Shown here: positions 20,880 to 32,500 of the stretch, one piece after another
Layout: every line of letters starts with the position of its first letter
Numbering within the stretch: the stretch's first letter is position 1
Source of the DNA: Congeria kusceri
Taxonomy: Eukaryota > Mollusca > Bivalvia > Myida > Dreissenidae
Direction of reading: 5' to 3'
Length of the DNA: 64,000 nucleotides
Assembly: GCA_027627225.1 (NCBI GenBank)
Contig: CM051025.1
Coordinates: 75,603,974-75,667,973, forward strand
Position numbers and translations under genes: made by a program
The notes under the pieces: generated by a model
Told to the model about the DNA's origin: nothing
Databases searched by the model: none
The model's input: only the letters and a program-made list of their open reading frames with translations

Positions 20880-21690
20880 ACGGTAAATTACGCAGAAAAA
20901 CAGCATTGATTTGGTGATGCGACTATCAAATATAGCGAGCGTTTATTGATTTAATTGATTGCTTTTATTTGTCAAATTCAACATTTCAGCATCAGTGTGA
21001 CAGAACATTAGCAAGAAGAGTTGATATTGACTGATTTTGATTTCAGAATAATTATGCGCAACGGTGTGGTTGCACTTGTTTCGATGTATGCGCTAACGAT
21101 TTGCCTTTAAAAAAAAACACATAGAAGGCATTGCATACAGTTGTTTAGATTAACATTTTGTTCATTGAAAATAAAATAAAATAAATTAAAAATGCATAGT
21201 GTTTCATTTGTTTATACCGAATGTCAGTTAAAATGTATATGACATGAATATGCAGTTAAGGGTTGCACAAGAAGTATTTTTACATGTAATACAAATTCTT
21301 AAATGCTTTATGATATATATTAATGTTACGAGAAATTGTATACTCTTTTCAAATTTGCCAAAGAGTGATTTTTTCTTAAATATGTCAATGACATGAATGT
21401 GTGCGCTAAGGTGACTGCTAGCGTTTGAGTAAAGAAATTGAGCAAAATTGTCCCATAATATTCAATCAGGATGTTCGACAATCGAAATGGCCTGAAAAAA
21501 ATGGTTACCTATTAACCTAACTATAAATCAAATCTGCGGCGTTAATGAAATGATGCATGATTTATTGGTATCTAAATAATGATACCCAGTTTTATTTGTC
21601 AACGAATGTTTCAAATAGCTTGTTTGTCCGAAATATACCTAACATATAAAATAGCTTTCTGAATGAACTATTATAACGTACATAATCGAT
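20880..21690. other. AT-rich stretch, no gene seen
   Basis: No repeat, hairpin or reading frame worth reporting was found. Confidence 0.45.
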
Positions 21691-21694
21691 CAGA

Positions 21695-22183
21695 TCAATC
21701 GCCTGCCTTTGCTTTTAATGCTGACGAGATATTTGATATTCCATTGACAGAGGCAGATTTCCGTTTCTGATGCCGATCTTCAAGTGATACCATTATGGGT
21801 AACGTATTTGATGCCATCGAATTGGCAAAAGGATGCAATTGCTGAACTGCATGTATCGTGTACACCAGTTGACACAGCATATATTTCAAAATAATGTACA
21901 TCGGCAACGCTGTTAAATACGAGGGCAGAGGCCCAGATAAGGCGCGTACAAGCGTAAATTAAGCGCAAATAATTGGAAGATACGCAGAGACAATAAAAAC
22001 AAACAATGGGTGCACATTACGCACACTTTTCCGGATGTTCGCGTGCATTAGTGACAGAAAGTCTGTAACAGTTTTAAGTTTTGACAAGCCTCCGTACCTG
22101 AATGTGCAGTTGATATGTTCAGTAGATAGCAAACAAAGTCTTAAAACGTTCATAATTCTTATGTGTGACATTAATGTATTCAA
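21695..22183 (-). pseudogene. Possible decayed receptor-like reading frame
   Basis: One minus-strand frame runs for about 163 codons with a single internal TAA (21959-21961). It contains a hydrophobic stretch after a basic segment (NIRKSVRNVHPLFVFIVSAY, then LPIICA). A second hydrophobic stretch (MYIILKYMLCQLVYTIHAV) is followed by HPFANSMASNTLPIM and a basic tail (EDRHQKRK). That order resembles TM6, TM7 and the C-tail of a GPCR, but no diagnostic motif is intact. This could equally be chance. Confidence 0.3.
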
Positions 22184-22249
22184 GTGACTGCATTATAAAG
22201 GATTATAATTATAATACTCTGGTCTTCGGCTCATATCATAACTTATTGT

Positions 22250-22370
22250 TGGATGTAAATTTACCCCACTAATCCTACATAGAACGTACATTTACCCCAA
22301 CACACTCTGAAGTGAGTGTATATTTACTCCCAAATTTTCAGATGTAAGCGTACATTTACACCCATTACAA
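22250..22370. repeat. Four short TACATTTACCCC-type repeats
   Basis: GTAAATTTACCCC, GTACATTTACCCC, GTATATTTACTCC and GTACATTTACACC lie about 30-35 bp apart. Function unknown. Confidence 0.6.
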
Positions 22371-22739
22371 ATATTTTTCTGAATTACTGCGATGGACAGT
22401 TTTGTCAATGCTGTTGACGTCATATTGCTATATGTTTTGCTTAGCATCAACCAGGCTTGACACGGGCATGAAAATGTGCCATTTAATATTTGGATATCTA
22501 CGTTTCTTGTAGAAAGCAGCATGAAAATACATCAACATATCGCTTTTTTGTATAAAAAAACCCGTATTAGCAGCTGTTTGGCCATGTTAACATACATCAC
22601 CCAGACGTTATGCAGATAGAGACATCAGGAAAACAATCGAGTCGTTCACAATGAGGCCGATCAGAGAGACAACCGGTATGGCGATTTCATCTGGGAATTG
22701 CGATTGGAATAGTGGTTGGATTCACCGTAGGGTTATATG

Positions 22740-24520
22740 GAAAACTTGATATAGTTACATGTACATGAAATGGGTTGATTTGTTATTAGAAACATGCATT
22801 GCAGTTGATAATGACAACGTCGACAACTTAAGTTATTTTAGATATGCAGAACATGCCAAACGATATTACAAATTTGTGTTGGCCTCAACTAATACATTGA
22901 ATTGCGCCATAAATAGATGTAAATGTGAATTCATGTAAACTAATATACAAGTAGTTTTTTTCTGTAAATCAATGCTCAAGAACTAATATATACTAACACT
23001 TCTTTTCAGAAGATAACACTACTGAATAAACCGTAAATTCATACAATATAGCATAAATATGTCATAAATGAGTAATACATAATTATATTATACACTTTTC
23101 GGACAAATCTGGTAGGTAAAAGATGGTCTCGTTAAAAAGTCTGTGTAACTGATATTGTTATGCTAATAAATTTAACATTGATCACTTCGTCAATTTGTTA
23201 GAGGAGATTCCAACAATACAACACAAGTTGTCTGTAATTTTATTTTTTGTCTTTTTTTATATCATATCACATGTTTAGACAATCATCGATCTATCAGCAT
23301 TAATTTCAAAAGCTAGGTGCGATCGATTGGTCCATAATTTACACTTGATGGATACATGGTTCTGTTTATTCATTCGGTGTTGATTAGCAGAATGTCATGC
23401 GCGCAGCATGATAGTGATTATGTCCTGCAAATATAGCTCCATATTGAAAAGCAAGAAAGAAGAAGTACAACATCGTTTTATTGAAGAAACGTCTTGGAAG
23501 TAGAACAAATTTTACAGAGCATTTAACAAAATCTGCGGTGTTTGATAATGTGACCTATTTCTGAATTTATAAAGATGTTTATAAAATACTTAAAATGAAA
23601 CGTGTATAAAAACTATCATTAGGCTAATATATTATAGTATTTCTTCTGTTATTGTATGTCTGGAAATATTGTGTGATTGTTTTGCTCAGAAATTACTACA
23701 GAATTCATTAATTAAAACCAAAAGAAATTTATGCCATACGTATTTCATGAAATGCAAAACTTAACATTTTAACGAAAAATTAGATTTAAAACACGCATTT
23801 CTGTAGACAAACTGATAACACTTGGCGTAATGCGCTAACCACGATGTTAAACACTGTACATGGCTCATGGCTAGACATCAATCACAAGAATGATTCGCCG
23901 GCGGGTCGCCGTATGAACGTCAACACGTAATCAATAAAACACGTGGGCAAATATCGGTGTTCGTTGGCAAGGTAGTTGCTTCCTGAACCTGGATTAATTT
24001 TAATCATACAATGTGTTTAGTTTCGAGTGAGTATGCGTGCAATCATTTAACATTCCCCATTTCTTTAATCATTTCATTGTTGTCACTGAATGGAATATAT
24101 TAATACTATTTTAATTATTTTATAATGACATGATGACGATGCAGGTGATGACGATAATTATGATGACAATAACAACGACGATGATAATGAAGTTGTTGTT
24201 GATGATGATGTCCATGATTTTGTTATGATGATGCTGATGATCATGCTAATGATGATACATGTCCTAAGTTTCTAATTTCAAATTATTCTCGACATTAATG
24301 CTATACAACTCGAATGTTGGCATCGCTTCAAAGACCCATAACGATCATAAAGCATCATTAGAACATGTTTGATACGGCGGAATAATTTGCCATGCAGTAA
24401 CCTAGTGCGTTACCACGGGGAATTATCTTTGTATTTTGTATATTTTACTCCAAGTACTATTTTTCATGTTATTTATCGACACTCTGACTGCTAGAATATC
24501 ATGATTAAAGCCTATGCACA
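22740..24520. other. AT-rich stretch with a degenerate GAT tract
   Basis: No gene seen. At 24125-24260 there is a degenerate trinucleotide tract rich in GATGAT and AACAAC steps. Otherwise the sequence is featureless to the eye. Confidence 0.5.
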
Positions 24521-24524
24521 CATA

Positions 24525-24755
24525 CTGTAAATGTATATAATTTCGCGGTGTCTTAATTTCGCGGTATCTTAATTTCGCGCATTTTCGAAAACGGCTATTT
24601 CGCACGGTCTTTAATTAGCGCATTTTTTCTGTATTTTTCTAATAATCATGCAAAACGAAAATGTATGCGAGTCCTAAATTTGCGCTTTGTTCGGACCGAG
24701 AATTACGCAAAAACTCGACCACCACGAAACAAACACATGCTTTTACAGTAATTCC
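24525..24755. repeat. TTTCGCGG repeat block, possible MITE
   Basis: Contains repeated TTAATTTCGCGGT units and further GCGCATTTT motifs. It is bounded by ACTGTAAA (about 24525) and TTTTACAGTA (about 24744-24753). The short inverted ends suggest a small element, but no target duplication was found. Confidence 0.4.
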
Positions 24756-25100
24756 AACATTCCGTGTATGCCTCACACGAACACAATTATCACAATGTGA
24801 ACGAATGACACTCCTGTTTGTTCAGAAATACTATTTTTGTTCGTAAGTTGTGGCGATAATTAGAGCCCGTCTTAGTTTCCATGTGAAGAGACGTACGTCG
24901 CTTTTTTCTTCACTGGACTGTCGCGTCAGGAGGCAGAAGGTTCATGTGTTTTTCAATATTTTTATCGCAGCATGTTCGGATCTTTTATTCATATGCATCT
25001 GTCAATGTAGTGAGATATGTGACACATAGTTCTAGCTACTTTCTTGCAATTGAAATAAACATTTATCATAACACTATTTACTGATTTCGGATTGATATAA

Positions 25101-25134
25101 AGCTGCCTGATATATTTTGCTATATCAGGCAGCT
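25101..25134. repeat. Perfect 14-bp hairpin
   Basis: AGCTGCCTGATATA, a 6-nt loop TTTTGC, then the exact complement TATATCAGGCAGCT. It stands alone with no T tract after it and no neighbouring gene. It could be a recent short inverted duplication. Confidence 0.9.
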
Positions 25135-26375
25135 AGCATCTATATCTGACAATCGCTTGACCATGGTTTTATTTCTTGAAGAGGAATGAAAACATGATAA
25201 ACGGTTAAAATATATAACCCCTGCAAAACAACAACAGCAGACAAGTAATATCGTGCGTTGTTTATTTCATATTAAAAAAACATCACAATCAACCGGAACA
25301 ATTTAAAAAAAATACGTACAATGGACAACATTTTACGTGTGCTCGTGACGTCATTGCCATGACTACGGACTACGTTTATGATTATTCGAACAAATCAAAT
25401 GTCATAATTATGCACTTAATAAGCCGTGTCAATATTTTTAACAAAGCCTCCCCTGATATATTACGAACGACCAGGCAGTGGCCCATTGTTCTTTATGTAT
25501 TAGACAGTTGGTAAAGAAGAGATTCAGAGTTTCCTCTTTACAATTTGTATTAATACCACTGTCGCTCTGGTACCACGCTGCTTTCTAAATGAGAAACATT
25601 AAATACACAAAAGCTTTATTTATGACAGCAAAAAAGTACCCCACATGAGGCTGGCGCCCATATTAAATGTAATCTATATTTAAATGCAATTATAAGTCAG
25701 TTCACGCTTACAAATAATCAGGCAACTAAGTCTTTCGGGACTCGTTTACTGGCTTCCAATATTTATTGGAAACCGAACGTGATTAAATATGGCTAACTAT
25801 TGAATTGTCACTATCGACAAGTGAGGCCGATATTACCGCTCTTTCTGTCAACGTGAAACGCGACGCATCGCGCTGGCATCAGAAAGCCTTTCGTAGTCAA
25901 CTGTAACAGTAGTTTGTAAGAAGTTTTAATTGGTAACTGTCTCTTTATGTTTGATTGATTATAACCTGTAAGAATAAGAGGTGATATATTAACGCCATTT
26001 CTAAGATCTAACGTAGAGTGGTCTATATAATTTATGTCGCTAAAAGACGAAACGTTTTATGACTTGAGCTGGAGTAACTATTAAGTGATACATGTGAACA
26101 GAACCGGTGACGTCAAATAATGGAAATTAAACATAAATGTGTTCAGTACAACGAACATAATGATGTGTTGCTAACTATCGTGCTTTTACATTTCTGTAAA
26201 TACATAAAGTGTGTTTTTACACGACATTAATTTTTCGCTGAAACTGGTGAAATATAATAATTATATTTCTTCTTAATTGTTTATTACAAAATCGATACAT
26301 TGAGTTTAAATCTTGAGATAATATGACGCGTGTAGGAAAACAAAGCCGAGAAATTGATTTCATATTGCGCAACGA
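25135..26375. other. Upstream region of the potassium channel gene
   Basis: No gene seen. The channel's promoter and 5' untranslated exon, if any, should be here, but no convincing TATA box or initiator could be picked out. A TGA in frame with the channel start lies about 25 nt upstream of the first ATG. Confidence 0.45.
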
Positions 26376-26522
26376 ATGCCTCCCGCGGATACCATAATTG
26401 ACATGGAGTTTATTAAAAAGAAGAGAGCTGTTACGGCAAACGGTGAACTGGACAATGATAACGACAAGCGAATGCGCTTAAACGTCGGGGGTACAGTGTT
26501 CGAAACATGGCGAAGTACACTG
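26376..26522 (+). CDS. Shaw-like: K+ channel exon 1
   Basis: N-terminus and the first T1 strand (MRLNVGGTVFETWRSTL). Donor GTAAAT. Two in-frame starts, 26376 and 26403, are possible. The second has G at -3 and G at +4. Confidence 0.85.
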
Positions 26523-29500
26523 GTAAATAATGTTCTACTTCTGTGCTAGGATTCCAATTCAAGAATTGGGCATGGTTCACAAGTTTTAAAAATAATGATA
26601 AGTTATACTTAAACTGATCAGAAGCGCTTGAGAGAATTAAAAGTCAATATTTGCCCATCGAAAATCACAAACCAATATACACAACTGCTGCACTTGATGT
26701 CAATCAAACATTGAGTACAATGTCATCGTAATAAGTGATAGTGCTATACTATATAATATACAGACAAAAATACCAATAAAAACATAGAACAATTACATTT
26801 TGTTTTACAAACCATTATTATAAAAGTACCTATTGTGTCAAAGGCATGACGGCACCAGATCGATGCGCTTTAGACGTATTCCTTCTTCTAGTGTTTCATT
26901 TTTCATACAACATCGCCAGTGATACATAAGAATTTTTCAATGACCATTTTCATAGTTAGATACTTGAAACAATGTATGTAGCTTCTATATATTGTACTTA
27001 CATGCCATATATGTGTCTTAAGGCTAATCCGAAATAGTTTTCAATTTCTGTAACATTTAATAGGAACTCTGTTGACAATTTAAGTGATAGTGTGTTATAC
27101 ATACATAATTATATATTATGAAAAAAATAGAATATTATGCCAGTAATGGTGTTCTTGTATCAGTAGCGATGCTATTTGACACAACCAAAACAACCTACGA
27201 GACTGATACAAGTTCTTAGAACACTCTTCTAAAGCAATATTCCGTTCATTGTATATCCTTCCAAGCATATAATGTTTAAAATCAAAACATACAAACCGAA
27301 TAAAGTCAAGAACAGTCGGTTTAAATTTGGTTGATAATGAGGTGATAAACCATTTACTGAAAGTAGGTGGGTTCGTGATTTGTTGTTTATAATCAGAACA
27401 GAACAGAACAGAAATTTTATTACACATAAACTTTACAGTTTCTAGTGTTTAATCACACTGGTATATCGTCGGTATTTACAAGCTGATTGATTTACCTCGA
27501 TCGACAAATCCATGTTTATAAGGGTTCTCACTTGCATTTTTACCGACTGTTATCACTCATCGACTATGCCAAACAATTTTGCTCCGAGTGGATACACACA
27601 AATGTGTATTACATATGTACGGTGTTCCGCGAGGCCACTCGTTGTTTCGCATTTTCGACCTTTGGATTACAAGCGCGAGAACGCGAGAACGCGAGAACAC
27701 AATACGAAAATGCGAAAACACAATGCGAAATTGCAAGATTACGATGCGAGATCGCGAAATTAATATCGCGATCTCGCATCGTAATCACGCGCCCTCGCAT
27801 CGTGTTTTCGCGTTTTCGATGCGAGGTTGCGACATTTATATCGCGATCTCGCATCGTGTTTTCGCGTTTTCGTTTGTGCATAGGTCGAAATTGCGAAACA
27901 ACGAAAGTCATATCGTACTCTCGCCTTCCGGTTGCATATACGCAGACAAGTAATTTTGGCGGATGCGAGATCGCGATATTAATTTCGCAACCTCCCATCG
28001 TGTTTTCGTATTCTAATGCTTTGGATCTGCAAGTGCGAAAACTCGAAAACACTATGCGAGGATGTAATATTACGATGCGAGATCGCGATATTAATTTCGC
28101 GATCTCGCATCGTAATCTCGCAATTTCACATCGTGATTTCGCTACTTCATATCGTGTTTTCGCGACCTCGCGCTTGTAAATCATAGGTCGTAAGTGCGAA
28201 CCAACGAGTGGCCCTAATGGAACACCGTACATATGCGTGATGCTGTTTTCAGTGGAAATTATATTATGGTTTCATCATATTAATTTGTGTTTGATTAAAT
28301 AAATAATACATGACTTATTCATATTTTAATTTATTTAATGACGGTAAACTTTTAATCATTATGGTTGATGGTAATACAAGAGCGGTAAACTTTTGAGTTT
28401 TGTTATGCTAGTTTCTAGATATGTTGAACATTTCTGAAAACAGTGCAGCAAATCTTCAAAGCTTTAGCTTATTGTTAATTTGGCAAATGGCAGAGTAAAA
28501 CAAAACATGTAGAAGTTCAAATTTGCAGCCATTTGATTATTTGGCGAATTACATCTTTCAAACAAAACACTATACTGTAAAAGTTCCAATTGATAGCAGA
28601 TCGGTGCTCAGATCAGAATGCATGGGCTTATCGGCAAATTTGCGATTGGCCATGTACTTGAAATTATGGCCAAGACACATATAGCATAAATATAATTTTA
28701 CAAACACATACACTATCATTTTGTTATACAAACACCACTACTAGCAATTGGCTAATTTTCCCATTAGGCGTAAAAAAAAATATGTTTGTTTCAGGTAACA
28801 TGCCCCAAAAAATTAGGGTAGGTAGGTCGGGATTTTTTTAATTTTTTTTTTGATAAATGGTCAACTTGAAGATTCTAAAACGAATTATATATTCAAAACA
28901 TATCAGTAATATCCTTAATCATTTTTAACAAGTGGATAATATCAAAACAAAACACTTATTTATCCAAAACACATTTAGTTATTGAAAAAGGTAAATAAAA
29001 CAAAAATCAATCTGACAAACCCAATAAAATGTTCTAGGGTCGGGGCATTTTTTAGGGTGGGTCGGGTTACCTGAAACAAACATATTTGTTTTATGCCTTA
29101 GCAAAGTAAAACAACACATCGTAATTTCACGCGCCTTTCCAGGAGCGGATTCCTGGTACCCGGCTGGCTCTGTTGGCCGTGATGGGGGAGGCAGACAGCA
29201 CCTGGGATAGCCAGCGGAAGGAATTCTTCTTTGACCGGCACCCGGGCGTCTTCCAGATGGTCATGCACTACTACCGCACCGAGGAACTTCACACGGACCA
29301 GAACTTCTGTGGGAACATAATTCAGGGGGTTGGTATATACTATATGATCAAGATATTAATACATTCGAACACCGTTATTTCGCACGCTTCATTACACTGA
29401 TATCTTTATACCAGGTCACTTTTGCTTGATTAAGAACTTTCAAAGTATTTTATTTACTATATTCGCAACTATATGTTGCCTTTTTACCATCACGTATGTG

Positions 29501-32500
29501 GAGAAAAAGCAAAGATGTGACACGATTTATAATATTCGAGCAATCCATAAAAGTTCTGATAACAAACTGAAAAAAAAGTTACATTCGAACACCATTATTT
29601 CGAAGTTGTCTGGACCGGTTAAAAAAGGAAAACACGAAAATAACGGTGTTCGAATGTTTTCACTTAGTTATCAGAACTTTTGTGGGGACATACTTAAGGG
29701 GTTATTATAACTAAGTGGATATAAAATAAGATTTATATGTGTAGTTGTAATCTGTTATTTAAATAAACAAATTCAAGGCAGTAGACATATCTACTAAAAA
29801 ACCATTCGTACAGCTTAGTGGATATAAAATTGAAAATGCATTTATTTAGCAACTTGCGAGAACATAGTTCAGAGTGTGTGTTGACGATAAAATGCATTAT
29901 AACACGCAAGTGGGAATACAATACGAACACCAACTTTTTCATTTACTTATCAGAATATATGACAAACATGCATTAGTGGACATATAAATTTACGAACTAG
30001 CAAATATTTATGTATAAGACGTCATATAAAAGTATTCTTTATCAATTTAAGTACATTTTTACTCGTGAAAATAGCTTATAATCGACAACGAGGCTTTATA
30101 AATCTACATTGAACAATAGACATGAAGACAAGCATTGACACGTATAAAAATTTAATATTTACACTGCGTTCCCTCTTCGTTATATTTGCATATAGACTCG
30201 CGGTTTACGTCGAACAAACGATCATTTTATGTAATACACGAGGCGTGTCGTGGGAAAATCGGGCTTAATGTATGTGTGGAAAGTGTCGTCCCGGATTAGC
30301 CTTTGCAGTCCGCACAGCTAATCCAGGACGGCACTTTTCGCTTTTATGGTAGTTTCTGTTTCAAGGACGTTTCTTCTAAACATAAATCCACTTTAGAAAG
30401 AAAGTGCCGTCCTGGATTAGCCTGTGCGGACTGCACGTGCTAATCCGGGGCGACACTTTTCGCACATGCATTAAGCCCGGTTTTCCCACGAAAATTCTCG
30501 TATACAGATTCTTATATTGTCACGAAAGTTTGTCTACGTAGTAATACATTGATTTCTGTACGCCATTAATTCCTAAGCAAACATTTTTCTTTTCCTAGAT
30601 TTAAACACGACCAATTGCTGGAAGATCTGCTACATTTATGATCGATTTTGTTTTAGCTACCAAATATTGGTAAATATTATTTCAATTGATACCGAGACTG
30701 AATAGCTATCGACTCTCCGGGTACACTGACTCTCTTATTTCATTGTTTCCGTGCTTCAGCTACATGTATATATCAATATACGGGATGCTAACCAATCCAT
30801 GACGTGAATTATTTGACATAAAATCAGATTTGTATCGAAGTAGAAATTTCCCGATCAATAAATTAATTAAATGCCGATTTTCATCAGTGAATTGTCAGAA
30901 TCAGGTTGAATTATATCCGTCAAATAGGAATGCGTATTCTGGGAATTTCATTTAGTATTACAGGAACATTCAGGTCGACGTAAACAAAAGCCACATTTTT
31001 GGTGAAAGGTTGAACTGAATCATATTCATAAGTATATACAATGTATTTGAACGAATGTTGAAAACACCAATAAAAAAATATTATAAGCTAAACTTGAGAA
31101 CTTATCCGAATACTTTATCAGGAGACACAAGAGGAATTAATCATTAACATATTAACATCGATTGGTGTAAATCCCCAGTATGCTAATCCCTTTAGTCAGA
31201 CGATAAGGTCCTTAAGACGAAAGCTCAGGGTTAGCTTTTTATTATTTGTGTTGTTTATTAAAACGTGCATTCAAATACATTGTATATGAAAGCCACATGA
31301 TTATTTATATATTGTATATAAAAGCCATTATTATATCCAGCTGCTTGTATTGGAATCGTCTATTCGAGTTATAATTATATTGTTGTCGATCATATCTGTG
31401 GTAACCGTTTTTCATGTGTTTAGTTGATACTATTAATGCTTAAAATTTCATTAAACAATCTTAATTTCTGACATTTTCTTTGTTGTAAATCGGTTGAGTT
31501 GTTATTTGAAATTAAAAGTTTATAGACATCACATTAAAATTTAAGATATAGAATAGCTGTATAACTAGCATGTACATATTGTTTATAAAACGATCAATTG
31601 GAAAATGAATGGCAACCTTTGCGCCTTGAAATTTAATTACATAACACTTGACAGTCATTACTAGTATTTACTCGAATGCAATTGAATATGTTATATAAAC
31701 ATCTTTTAGCAGAAGTTTAAATGTATGTATTTAAATCGATGCAATGTGAAGTTATATTTAATAGACGAAGTTTTAGTGAACCTGTGTAAGTAGCATCGGA
31801 TGCCCCATGCAATCCCAAAAGCCTATTTACGGCGTGGTTATTGACTGCCAATCCAATTGTTCATGTTTTAATTGTTTGGTCAAAAGTGAATAACAGCCAA
31901 ACAGACTCTGAATGCACTTGTTAAATAATACATTAGAGACTCAAACCTCCACCGGTTTGTTATTACCAACCACTGTCAAACATGGTTTTCGTATTTAGTA
32001 GCTGCTGTAGCTTTCATGAAACAAGTTTATTGTTTCTGATTGTATTCATTCTGTATCAACTGGGAAGAGACCATACGGTGCTTTGTATGAAACTACACAG
32101 TCAATAGAATGGTTCCAGAACAAAGTTTGTAAATATATGAGGCGCGTCGTGGGAAACCGGGCTTAATGCATGTGCGACGACACTTTCCGCTTTTGTGGTA
32201 TTTTCTGTTTGAAGGAAGTCTATTCTAAACATAAATCCACTGTAGGCGGAAAGTGCGACACTTTACGCACATGCATTAAGCCCGGTTTCCCACGAATCGT
32301 GTTTAAATAATTGTTGTGTTCATTATATGAACAAGTATTTTGATATGTTTTAGTTTTGCTGTACATATATTATCATAATAACTTAAACTATATTTGCTAA
32401 GACTTATCATTTTATTTCGTAATTTTATAATTATATTGAAGAGTTATGTCCCTTTATCTTACGAGCACAAAGATAAGAACTCGTATACACACATTTGTAC

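Noticed and set aside
27487..28232. Frames of 124-230 codons on both strands rich in Arg, Glu and Ile
   Set aside because: They mirror the inverted CpG-rich repeat units, and both strands are open over the same interval.
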